Shown in pieces: positions 8,706-15,967 of a stretch of 64,000 bases of DNA. Source of the stretch: JACOMS01 sp964352785. GTDB taxonomy: Bacteria; Pseudomonadota; Alphaproteobacteria; Caulobacterales; Maricaulaceae. Under the pieces are notes generated by a model, which was not told the origin of the DNA, did not search any database, and saw only the letters and a list, made by a program, of their open reading frames with translations. Position numbers and translations under genes: made by a program. Positions within the stretch are counted from its first letter, which is position 1, and each line of letters opens with the position of its first letter. The stretch covers positions 62,001-126,000 of the forward strand of contig CAYGTI010000007.1 in the NCBI GenBank assembly GCA_964352785.1. The letters are read 5' to 3'.

Positions 8706-9209
8706 TTATTCGCCTGCCAATTCTGCTGATGAAGTATGGTCGCTAACGATCTTCCAATCATCGTCAAATTTTTTCATATGTAGTGTAAACAAACCTGTGG
8801 GCGCGTCTTGCGCGCGGCTAAGCGTCCAGCGACCAAAGACCAACGCGTCAACGCCTGAGAGTAAGTTAATTTCCAGATCAGTGAACGACAGCCCCCCCAT
8901 TGCGGTTTTATCAGGATAGCGCAGTTTATAGCGCTCTATGGTGGTCTGCCAGCCGCGCTTGACCACGCCGCCCGAGGCGAAACGTAAATCCTGTGACATC
9001 CAATAATCCTGCATGAAGCGGTCAATATCGCCTGCGCTCCACGCCGCGCTTTGATCCGTCAGAGTTTTCTCAATCACTGATTTTTCACCAGATAGCACAA
9101 GGGTATCAGCCCCAGATCCGCCGTCCTCATTATTATACAAATCATGGCCAAACCACCCGGCAGCGGCGCCTACGGCAAGTATTACAATCGTTTGTAAAAA
9201 TGTTTTCAT
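8706..9209 (-). CDS. Membrane-anchored SnoaL/NTF2-like (DUF4440-type) protein
   Basis: Protein of 167 residues. A hydrophobic helix at about residues 5-18 looks like a signal anchor or uncleaved signal peptide. Residues 45-160 fit an NTF2-like fold: a helical start (TDQSAAWSAGDIDRFMQDY) followed by strand-rich sequence including VFGRWTLSR and KIVSDHTSS. Such domains often bind small ligands or act as stress-related accessory proteins; no catalytic residues can be assigned. The start overlaps the stop of the upstream GFA-type gene by four bases, so the two are probably coupled. Confidence 0.8.
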   Translation of the reverse strand: MKTFLQTIVILAVGAAAGWFGHDLYNNEDGGSGADTLVLSGEKSVIEKTLTDQSAAWSAGDIDRFMQDYWMSQDLRFASGGVVKRGWQTTIERYKLRYPDKTAMGGLSFTDLEINLLSGVDALVFGRWTLSRAQDAPTGLFTLHMKKFDDDWKIVSDHTSSAELAGE

Positions 9210-9607
9210 GTCAATGTCCGGTCTGGGTCAGTGCGGCGTTTAAGGCTGGCAATATTCTCTTCCCAGTTACCACCCCCAAAGGCAATAGTCTCGCTGATCT
9301 GCAGCGTACCGGACGCGATACAGTTCAAATTGAGACTGTAGCTATCCGGGTGTGAGCGCGGAATATACAGCGGTTTAATCCCGCAGGTCTTGCAAAACAT
9401 ATGTTTAGCTGCGTGGGTGTTGAACGTATATACGCTCAAATTATCTTGACCCGAGAGAAAACGCACGTCCTCTTGCGGCACAAAAACATGTTTGTAGCCC
9501 GACATGCTGCACATAGAGCAGTCACAGATCGTCACGCTCATCGCCGCCGGAGCGTGAAACTCAAATGCCACCGCGCCGCAATGACATCCTGCTTTATGCA
9601 GCGCCAT
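9206..9607 (-). CDS. GFA-like zinc-binding protein (CENP-V/GFA domain)
   Basis: Small protein of 133 residues with the cysteine arrangement of the glutathione-dependent formaldehyde-activating (GFA)/CENP-V/Mss4-like family: G-C8-H-C10-G, C28-D-C30-S-M-C33, and F-C72-K-T-C75-G. These cysteines bind zinc. Family members add glutathione to formaldehyde or have unknown small-molecule roles; specific activity here is not shown. It overlaps the DUF1697 gene upstream by 14 bases and the NTF2-like gene downstream by four, so the three genes form a compact operon. Confidence 0.88.
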   Translation of the reverse strand: MALHKAGCHCGAVAFEFHAPAAMSVTICDCSMCSMSGYKHVFVPQEDVRFLSGQDNLSVYTFNTHAAKHMFCKTCGIKPLYIPRSHPDSYSLNLNCIASGTLQISETIAFGGGNWEENIASLKRRTDPDRTLT

Positions 9608-10148
9608 AATCAGCCCTTAAAATTGCGTCCATTGTTTGTAATGTGCGCCAGTTACGCGCCGTCGCGGGGACACCGAGACAGCGTTCAATCTTGGCAAACA
9701 TTTTTGACCGCCCTGCTCCGTCTCCCGCATAAGCGTAACACGCATTTCCAATGAGCTCGATTTTTTCATTTTCCGTTGCAAGGGCGCGCAGAACATCCAT
9801 GTCCGGAGCCTCTGGAATGGTTTGTAAAAAAAACAGAAACATAAAATTTGGCGCATCAAAATCCTGACCCCACGGGTTTGCGCTCATCGCGCTGACTAGG
9901 TTTTGAGGCGTGACCGCCATCACCGAAATATCAAAACCAAAATCCTCGTAAATCGCGGTTTTGATCTGCGTCTCAATATCGCTCCGGGAGACCTCCTCGC
10001 TTGACCGCAAAACAACATTCCCGCTCTGAATGTATGTCGTGACCTTCTCAAACCCCTGCGCCGCCAAGCAAGCGCGCAGTTCGGCCATCGGCAGCTTGTT
10101 CTTGCCACCCACATTAATCCCGCGAAGAAATATAACCCATGTTGTCAT
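9594..10148 (-). CDS. DUF1697 family protein
   Basis: Protein of 184 residues beginning with VIFLRGINVGGKNKLPMAEL, the hallmark N-terminus of the DUF1697 family, followed by YIQSGNVVL (near residue 40), also typical. The fold is ferredoxin-like and the function is unknown. Length is normal for the family. It is the first gene of a three-gene overlapping cluster with the GFA-like and NTF2-like genes. Confidence 0.9.
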   Translation of the reverse strand: MTTWVIFLRGINVGGKNKLPMAELRACLAAQGFEKVTTYIQSGNVVLRSSEEVSRSDIETQIKTAIYEDFGFDISVMAVTPQNLVSAMSANPWGQDFDAPNFMFLFFLQTIPEAPDMDVLRALATENEKIELIGNACYAYAGDGAGRSKMFAKIERCLGVPATARNWRTLQTMDAILRADYGAA

Positions 10149-10224
10149 AAGTTATACCTAGCAGCCAATGCACAGATATCCAAAACTAATGTAAAAAACT
10201 CAATAGGTCGGTCTGCAAAAGCAG

Positions 10225-10389
10225 ATGGTAATATCGTTGAAATATAAAGAACTCCGAGAGGCTGTAGGACTCATGCTATTGTGGCCTGAGGTCAACCGTG
10301 AAATTGAAAAACCCAAGACAATATCCAATCTCAAAAGACATGCGCTACTAACAATAGGTTGCATCTACGCAGATATTATTTTTTCATAG
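10225..10389 (+). CDS. Possible 54-residue small protein (weak)
   Basis: The 283-base gap 10149-10431 is AT-rich and contains one ATG-started frame of 54 codons ending with TAG at 10387. It has no clear Shine-Dalgarno site and no family I recognise. It may be a decayed gene remnant or chance. Nothing else stands out in this gap apart from the presumed promoter region for the tRNA-binding protein gene at 10432. Confidence 0.2.
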   Translation: MVISLKYKELREAVGLMLLWPEVNREIEKPKTISNLKRHALLTIGCIYADIIFS

Positions 10390-10431
10390 TCCCGGCTTGC
10401 CGCACCCCCTCATCCCCGCCATAACGCCGAT

Positions 10432-10779
10432 ATGACCACAACGCCCCAAACCGATTTCAACACGTTCCTTCAGGTCGATATCCGTACCGGAACAATTATC
10501 GAAGCTGCGGCTTTTCCAGAAGCACGCAAGCCAGCCTACAAGCTCAAAATTGATTTTGGTAGCAGCATTGGCGTGAAAAAATCTTCAGCACAGATCACAG
10601 ACCTTTATGAGCCTAAAGACCTGATTGGGAAACAAATCGCGGCTGTAGTCAACTTTCCGCCGCGACAAATTGGGCCGTTTATGTCAGAAGTTTTGACGCT
10701 GGGCTTTCATAATGCGGCGGGACATGTCACCTTATTTAGCCCTGATAGCGATGTGCCTAACGGCGAAAGGCTTCTTTGA
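10432..10779 (+). CDS. CsaA-like tRNA-binding domain protein
   Basis: Single OB-fold protein of 115 residues. The segment DFNTFLQVDIRTGTIIEAAAFPEA and the later FPPRQIGPFMSEVLTLGF are the tRNA_bind (EMAP-II-like) pattern found in CsaA and in the C-terminal domain of MetRS. CsaA has been described as a tRNA-binding protein with chaperone-like effects on secretion in Bacillus; the role in proteobacteria is unclear. The stop overlaps the ATG of the thiamine-phosphate synthase gene by one base (TGATG), indicating coupling. Confidence 0.9.
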   Translation: MTTTPQTDFNTFLQVDIRTGTIIEAAAFPEARKPAYKLKIDFGSSIGVKKSSAQITDLYEPKDLIGKQIAAVVNFPPRQIGPFMSEVLTLGFHNAAGHVTLFSPDSDVPNGERLL

Positions 10780-11429
10780 TGGCGAAACAAAACCCGCCCT
10801 GCCAGATTTACCTGATTACGCCGCCCATCATTACGGATATCGACGCGTTTTCCGAGCAACTTGGCCAAGCCTTATCGGCTGCGCCTGTGGCTTGCCTACA
10901 AATCCGCCTTAAAGACCTGAGCGACATCGAGGTCATTCACGCGGCGGACGCGATTGTCCCGATCGCGCATGCGCACGGCACAGATGTTTTGATCAATGAC
11001 CGCCCTGATTTGGTAGAAGCTTGCCGCGCAGACGGCGCACATATCGGCCAAGATGACATGGACTATTATTCATCCAGAGAACTGCTCGGCGAGGATGCAA
11101 TCATCGGTGTGACATGCCATAATTCGCGTGAATTATCCTTTCAAGCCGCACTGTCCGGCGCGGATTATGTGGCCTTTGGTGCGTTCTTTGACACGCCCAC
11201 CAAAGATCCGAAATTTCGCGCCGAGTTGGAGATTTTAGAATGGTGGAGCGAAACCGTCGAAATACCGTCCGTCGCGATTGGCGGCATAAATCCGGCCAAT
11301 GCCGCCGCAGTGATCAAGGCGGGCGCGGACTTTATCGCGGTTTCGTCGGGCGTTTGGGCGCATCCGGACGGGCCCGGTGCGGCTGTTTCGCAGCTTTCGC
11401 AGCTCTGTGCGTTACACTCGCCGGGATAA
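10779..11429 (+). CDS. thiE: Thiamine-phosphate synthase family protein
   Basis: TIM-barrel protein of 216 residues from the ATG at 10779. ThiE joins the pyrimidine (HMP-PP) and thiazole phosphate moieties to make thiamine phosphate. Family landmarks are LQIRLKDLS for the pyrophosphate-binding strand, VLINDRPDLVEACRADGAHIGQDD, GVTCHNSRE and VAIGGINPANA. Identity is supported by the presence of thiL (18211) in the window, although the genes are not adjacent. TenI-type paralogues look similar, so the catalytic role is likely rather than proven. Confidence 0.87.
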   Translation: MAKQNPPCQIYLITPPIITDIDAFSEQLGQALSAAPVACLQIRLKDLSDIEVIHAADAIVPIAHAHGTDVLINDRPDLVEACRADGAHIGQDDMDYYSSRELLGEDAIIGVTCHNSRELSFQAALSGADYVAFGAFFDTPTKDPKFRAELEILEWWSETVEIPSVAIGGINPANAAAVIKAGADFIAVSSGVWAHPDGPGAAVSQLSQLCALHSPG

Positions 11430-12412
11430 ATACGGCCGCGCAAGTCGCCCCTTCACCTGTCGCGGCTTCTGAAACCGCACCAACGTTTGAAGAGGCTGTG
11501 ATGGCCTATGAAAGAGGCCACATCGCCCGCGCGCTTGAGCTTGCTTTGCCCCATGCCGCAGCGGGAAACGCCGAGGCTCAGGTTATGACCGGACATATCT
11601 ACCTGCGCGGCGAGGCGGGCACAGCTGAGCCAGAGGCCGCGCTTAAGCTCTTTCGCCAAGCGGCGGATCAACATGACCCAGATGCGTATATGGCGCTCGG
11701 GGAAATGGCGCTGACATCCCAAGCGGGCCTTAGCCCGTCCGACGCCATCGCGTGGTTTTCCAAGGCGTCACTATCCGGCCGGGTTGATGCCAAACGCGCC
11801 ATCGGCGAGATGTATATCAAAGGACAGGGCATACCGCCAAATCTGGAGAAAGGTCGAAGCTGGCTGCAGCAAGCTGTTGATATGGGCGACGGTATCGCCT
11901 CACGCATTCTGGCTGATACCTATTTCGGAACTGACGCAAATCTCGCCCTGAGCCTGTATGAGCGCGCGGCCAGTTACGGGGATTCGGAAGCGGCCTATAT
12001 TGCCGCCATTATGCTGGCAGAAAATCTGAATGTACGCCCTGATTCGACCAAATTGGCAGACCTTCTCCGGCAAGCCGCCGAAGCCGGACATGCCGCCGCC
12101 CAAGCCGATTACGGCCTTCTCGCCTATCAAGGCGCTGGTGTTGCCAAATCAGCGACTGAGGCGGCGATCTGGTTTGAGAAGTCCGCCAAAGGCGGTGACA
12201 GTGAGGGCCAGTTTTTATATGCTTACACCTTGGCCAAAGGCGAAGGCACGACGCAATCATTCGAAGACGCCTATTATTGGCTGCTTAAAAGCGGCGAGAG
12301 CGAGGTTGATGCCTATCAGAAAGACCGGCAAGCCCTGCAAGAACGTCTCGAAGTCAATGTGGATGAAGATATTTTAAATCGCGCTAGAACCCGCTTTAAA
12401 AATGAAACCTAA
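11354..12412 (+). CDS. Secreted Sel1-repeat (TPR-like) protein
   Basis: The frame is open from 11240, but the homologous part begins after about 11440. The best start I can find is TTG at 11354, which gives a basic N-region followed by the hydrophobic run CFAAFAALCVTLAGI and a likely signal peptidase site near AAQ. That start overlaps thiE by 76 bases. Downstream come about seven Sel1 repeats of the form AAEAGHAAAQADYGLLAYQG and IGEMYIKGQGIPPNLEKG. Sel1 solenoids mediate protein-protein contacts, often in envelope signalling. A conserved exact start is uncertain; total length is about 352 residues. Confidence 0.75.
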   Translation: MGASGRARCGCFAAFAALCVTLAGINTAAQVAPSPVAASETAPTFEEAVMAYERGHIARALELALPHAAAGNAEAQVMTGHIYLRGEAGTAEPEAALKLFRQAADQHDPDAYMALGEMALTSQAGLSPSDAIAWFSKASLSGRVDAKRAIGEMYIKGQGIPPNLEKGRSWLQQAVDMGDGIASRILADTYFGTDANLALSLYERAASYGDSEAAYIAAIMLAENLNVRPDSTKLADLLRQAAEAGHAAAQADYGLLAYQGAGVAKSATEAAIWFEKSAKGGDSEGQFLYAYTLAKGEGTTQSFEDAYYWLLKSGESEVDAYQKDRQALQERLEVNVDEDILNRARTRFKNET

Positions 12413-12427
12413 GCCGAAACTCAGGCT

Positions 12428-13360
12428 TTACTCCAACGTCCGCGCAATACGAAATCCGTAATCATCGTAGCGGTAATCCGTGGTATAACGTGTGCGCTTT
12501 GCCGCGCGGATTTGATAGGCATGGTTCACCCATGACCCGCCTTTCATGATGCGGAATTTACAGTCACCATCCGTGCGTGGCTCGCCATTATTCGGCCCGC
12601 CTTTATGGCTGGGATTCCAGCAGTCCTGTGTCCATTCAAACACATTTCCGAGAATGTCATGAACGCCAAAAGGATTCGCCTTGAACGTGCCCACCGGAAC
12701 CGTTTTGCGACGATACGTGCCTTTCTCGCCAAGCATGTAGGGAAACTCCCCGTTAAAATTGGCTTGCTTGGCATCAATGACCCGGCCCGTGTAAAAAGGT
12801 GTCTCGGTGCCCGCGCGCGCGACATATTCCCACTCGGCCTCTGATAACAGACGGTATTCGAGTCCCGTGACGGAGTTGAGCCAATCGATGTAACTTTGCG
12901 CGTCATTCCAACTGATATTAATCACCGGGCGCTTTCCCCGCCCCCATCCGGCATCAGGCGGGCGGTAACCCCTGCACCCACCGCCCGCGCGGCAGGTTGC
13001 CCAGTCATCAAACGTCACCTCGTATTTCCCAACTTCGAACGGATAATCAATTGTAACCGTTTGTACGGGGCCTTCAAAACGGTCGCGTTTGGCTTCACTC
13101 GGCAAAGACCCTAACTTGAATGTTCCCGGCTCGATACGCACCATATTTAGCTTGTAGGATGACGCCTTTGGGGGAGGCTTGAGCTTCTTTGGTAGCTCTT
13201 TCAAAACACTTTCCGGCATTGGCCGGGGCCAGACAAACGGCCCGGCGGCGCAAATCCAATCAGCCGGCAGGCTTTCAGCTTGTCCCTGCCCGAATAGCAA
13301 AAGAGCTGCTGTCAGTCCGATAAATCTTTTCGCGTAATGCCCGCGCGGTTTAATGGTCAT
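12428..13360 (-). CDS. Secreted SUMF1/formylglycine-generating-enzyme fold protein without the catalytic cysteines
   Basis: Protein of 310 residues with a signal peptide (hydrophobic run at about 14-24, cleavage near GQA) and a SUMF1 domain from about residue 55 to the end: VRIEPGTFKLGS, PVINISWNDAQSYIDWLN, RLLSEAEWEYVARAG, NVFEWTQDCW and IMKGGSWVNHAYQIRAAKR. In true formylglycine-generating enzymes a pair of cysteines follows the GGS motif; here that stretch has none, so sulfatase activation is unlikely. Related proteins act in varied oxidations or as accessory domains. It overlaps the aldolase-like gene upstream by 11 bases. Confidence 0.88.
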   Translation of the reverse strand: MTIKPRGHYAKRFIGLTAALLLFGQGQAESLPADWICAAGPFVWPRPMPESVLKELPKKLKPPPKASSYKLNMVRIEPGTFKLGSLPSEAKRDRFEGPVQTVTIDYPFEVGKYEVTFDDWATCRAGGGCRGYRPPDAGWGRGKRPVINISWNDAQSYIDWLNSVTGLEYRLLSEAEWEYVARAGTETPFYTGRVIDAKQANFNGEFPYMLGEKGTYRRKTVPVGTFKANPFGVHDILGNVFEWTQDCWNPSHKGGPNNGEPRTDGDCKFRIMKGGSWVNHAYQIRAAKRTRYTTDYRYDDYGFRIARTLE

Positions 13361-14186
13361 ACCCCGGATTTGTGCGGGCCAATTTACGCATCAGGCCCGG
13401 CCAGACAAGATTATCACCCATGCCCGGAACAAACGCCGCTGCGCCCTGCTGGTAGACACGGTGACCCATCTCCTCAGGTTCCTCGTGCAAATGCTCCGCG
13501 CCTCCAACTGATTGCGCGAAGATTTGCGCTTTGCAAGCATTCTCCAAAAAATACATCCGCAGAAACGCCGTACCGCAGGTTTTACCAACCGTGAGTGTGC
13601 CGTGGTTACGCAACATGAGCAAGCTTTTCGTGCCCAAATTATGTACAATACGGTCGCGTTCTTCTAGTTCCAGCGCGATACCTTCATAGTCATGATAGGC
13701 GAGATCATCATAGACTTGCATCGACATTTGCGTATAGCGGCGCAGGCCTTGCTTTTGCGCAGAGACCGCCATGCCGTAAGGCGTATGCACATGGATAACG
13801 CATCCTGCATCCTCGCGCGCCATATGAACGGCACTATGGATTGTAAAACCCGCCGGGTTGATGAAATATGGCGTGTCTTGGCAAATCTTGCCATGCGTGT
13901 CGATTTTGACCAGCGCCGAGGCTGTCATTTCATCAAACATGACGCCGTAAGGATTGATCAGGAAACGGTGCTCACCGTCTTCATCAGGCAGACGAGCGGA
14001 AATATGGGTAAACACTAAATCCGTCCAACCATACACGGCGCACAAACGGTATGTTGCCGCAAGCTGCACCCGCATCGCCCATTCGGCATCAGAAACTTTG
14101 CCTTCCAAGCGCTCAATCTGAGTGGGATCCGGAATGTTAAACCCTGAGGAGACAGAGTTCAGCGCGCTTGTTGTTTGCATATTCAT
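13350..14186 (-). CDS. Class II aldolase/adducin family protein
   Basis: Protein of 278 residues with the class II aldolase/adducin fold. Zinc-binding histidines appear in the HVHTPYGMA motif (around residue 133) and in LMLRNHGTLTVG (around residue 197). Family members include fuculose-phosphate aldolase and ribulose-phosphate epimerase, but many bacterial members with the early YRLCAVYGWTDLVFTHIS segment have unknown substrates. A strong GAGGAAAA ribosome-binding site precedes the ATG. It sits directly before, and overlaps, the SUMF1-like gene. Confidence 0.92.
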   Translation of the reverse strand: MNMQTTSALNSVSSGFNIPDPTQIERLEGKVSDAEWAMRVQLAATYRLCAVYGWTDLVFTHISARLPDEDGEHRFLINPYGVMFDEMTASALVKIDTHGKICQDTPYFINPAGFTIHSAVHMAREDAGCVIHVHTPYGMAVSAQKQGLRRYTQMSMQVYDDLAYHDYEGIALELEERDRIVHNLGTKSLLMLRNHGTLTVGKTCGTAFLRMYFLENACKAQIFAQSVGGAEHLHEEPEEMGHRVYQQGAAAFVPGMGDNLVWPGLMRKLARTNPGYDH

Positions 14187-14254
14187 AATTTTCCTCGCTA
14201 CTTTTCCCTATTTATGCGCGGCTAATCTTTTGCGCGCAAGTGTTCAGAGCACCT

Positions 14255-15208
14255 CTATTTTTCAAGGCAAGCCTGATAGGCCATCAGCGCCTCGTCCGAC
14301 AAGCCCACAATCGGCTCCAGCCCAAACGCAAAATCCGAAACGATTAACGCGGCGGGCCCCGCCGTACTTTGAACCGCATCGCGTGCGGGCCACGCCAACA
14401 CTGGAATGCCTAGCTCTTTGAGCTTACCAGCAAAGGCATCATTATACGGCCCCCTGCCTAGCCAGGCATTCATATTACTGCGGGACACGCCCACCGCTTC
14501 GAGCTTGGAAATGTCCGCCTCTGAATTAAGGGTCACTGACAAAAGCATTTCGGGCGCAAGCTGCGCCATACGCCTGGCTTGGGCTTCGTTATAGGCGATC
14601 AAGATCACCCGATCCGCCATCCCTGCCGCGCGGATGGCGTCGATCACCACCTCATATTTTGCGCTGCTTTTAAAATCGATTTCAAGATAGATTTTGTCTT
14701 TGGCCATAGCCAGCACATCAGCCAGTTTAACTGGGCGCTCGGACGTTAAATTACCATCTGTATCTTGCAGCAAAACCGCTTCGGCATCAGCCCACGTCGA
14801 AGCTGCAATAGGTCCGATGCCGGTACTTTTCTCTTCCCACACACCGTCATGATAAAGAATATGCGTGCCGTCTTTTAGGCCCGCAATATCTAGCTCGGCA
14901 AATAGAATGTTTCTATTGATCAATTCAGCGAGTGACCCGCCCGAGTTTTCAGCAAACCCTTCGCCTTTAGACACGCCACGGTGCGCGGCCACAAACGCAG
15001 CTTCTTCGGGGAGGCAACCAAACTGTTTACGCAACGGATATTTTGCTAGCAAATTGTCCTTTGTCTCAGGTGCCACATCAAGTGACACCGGAACCGCCGT
15101 TTGGGCCGCAACCTCGACAGGCGCATTTTCAGCGGTCTCATTACAAGCGGTCAAGCTTAAAACCGCTCCCGTCATAAGCAAAATTCTTATCGCTGACGGT
15201 TTCCACAT
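14255..15208 (-). CDS. Glycerophosphodiester phosphodiesterase family lipoprotein
   Basis: Protein of 317 residues with a lipoprotein signal peptide (hydrophobic run, lipobox LTAC at residues 19-22). The GDPD domain is seen in AAHRGVSKGEGFAENS, the AELDIAGLKDGTHILYHDGVWEEKSTG block, and IYLEIDFKSSAKYEVV. The HRG and HD elements carry the catalytic histidines; the glutamates bind the metal ion. It would hydrolyse glycerophosphodiesters, or a related phosphodiester, in the periplasm. The flanking genes are not obviously related. Confidence 0.88.
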   Translation of the reverse strand: MWKPSAIRILLMTGAVLSLTACNETAENAPVEVAAQTAVPVSLDVAPETKDNLLAKYPLRKQFGCLPEEAAFVAAHRGVSKGEGFAENSGGSLAELINRNILFAELDIAGLKDGTHILYHDGVWEEKSTGIGPIAASTWADAEAVLLQDTDGNLTSERPVKLADVLAMAKDKIYLEIDFKSSAKYEVVIDAIRAAGMADRVILIAYNEAQARRMAQLAPEMLLSVTLNSEADISKLEAVGVSRSNMNAWLGRGPYNDAFAGKLKELGIPVLAWPARDAVQSTAGPAALIVSDFAFGLEPIVGLSDEALMAYQACLEK

Positions 15209-15297
15209 AGACGCCTCCGTTAATTAACTCTCCCGATCATAACGCCTCTGCCGCAGCACGCAATATCAATTGGCCTATCTGGGATTATACCGCAGCT

Positions 15298-15903
15298 TTA
15301 TTTCGGTCTTTGGAGGGTGAATTGATCGGTTATGCGGCCATAATGAGGCCCGCTCAGCCGGGAAATGGGCGCGATAGCATCGATGTCAATGCGCAGCGGC
15401 TCATGGCTGGAGATAATATTATCGCGAACATGAAAATGCAGCACCTGCCCGATAATAATCACTCCGCCGCCGCTCAGAGCCGTCTGGTCATGCAGTTTAC
15501 ACTCAAAACTCACTGGAGAGGCCGCGATGCGCGGCGGCGCAACCGCCAATGACGGGACAGTCTCAAGCCCCGCAATCTCAAGCTCATTGATATCCGGCGC
15601 GAGCGATACTGCGCACATATTCATCTGCGCAGCCAAAGGCTCATCCACAATATTGACCACAAACTCACCCGTCGCCAATATATTTGTCGGCGTGTCCTTG
15701 GCGCTCCCGTCGCTATTGGGCTCAAACCCCAAAGCAACCACGGGCGGCTGGCTGCCCATCGCATTAAAAAAGCTAAATGGCGCAGCGTTGAGAACGCCGT
15801 CCGCGCTGATGCTGGTCACAAAAGCAATCGGGCGTGGCAGGATAGTCGAGACGAGTAGTTTATAAGCAAGGCTCGAGGCAATGGTTTCAGAAGAAAAATG
15901 CAT
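15298..15903 (-). CDS. Flavin reductase-like (FMN-binding split barrel) protein
   Basis: Protein of 201 residues. The N-terminus YKLLVSTILPRPIAFVTSIS and the following APFSFFNAMGSQPPVVALGFEPNS are characteristic of the flavin reductase-like domain family, which binds FMN. Close relatives serve as the reductase component of two-component monooxygenases or have unknown redox partners. The start codon lies immediately next to a perfect 11-base inverted repeat whose arm contains the GGCGGA ribosome-binding sequence, which may affect translation. Confidence 0.87.
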   Translation of the reverse strand: MHFSSETIASSLAYKLLVSTILPRPIAFVTSISADGVLNAAPFSFFNAMGSQPPVVALGFEPNSDGSAKDTPTNILATGEFVVNIVDEPLAAQMNMCAVSLAPDINELEIAGLETVPSLAVAPPRIAASPVSFECKLHDQTALSGGGVIIIGQVLHFHVRDNIISSHEPLRIDIDAIAPISRLSGPHYGRITDQFTLQRPK

Positions 15904-15904
15904 A

Positions 15905-15927
15905 TCCGCCTGATGTCATCAGGCGGA
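15905..15927 (-). promoter_or_regulatory. Inverted repeat overlapping the ribosome-binding site of the flavin reductase-like gene
   Basis: Perfect 11-base arms (TCCGCCTGATG and CATCAGGCGGA) around one base. On the minus strand the second arm ends with GGCGGA two bases before the ATG. Folding would occlude this Shine-Dalgarno sequence. It could also serve as a weak transcript end for the upstream M3 peptidase gene. Confidence 0.5.
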
Positions 15928-15967
15928 ATGGAATGCAAGATAATCTAGGCGCCCGTAAGGCGCAGCT

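Noticed and set aside
12428..13360. Sulfatase-activating formylglycine-generating enzyme
   Set aside because: The catalytic cysteine pair after the GGS motif is absent, and no sulfatase gene is nearby.
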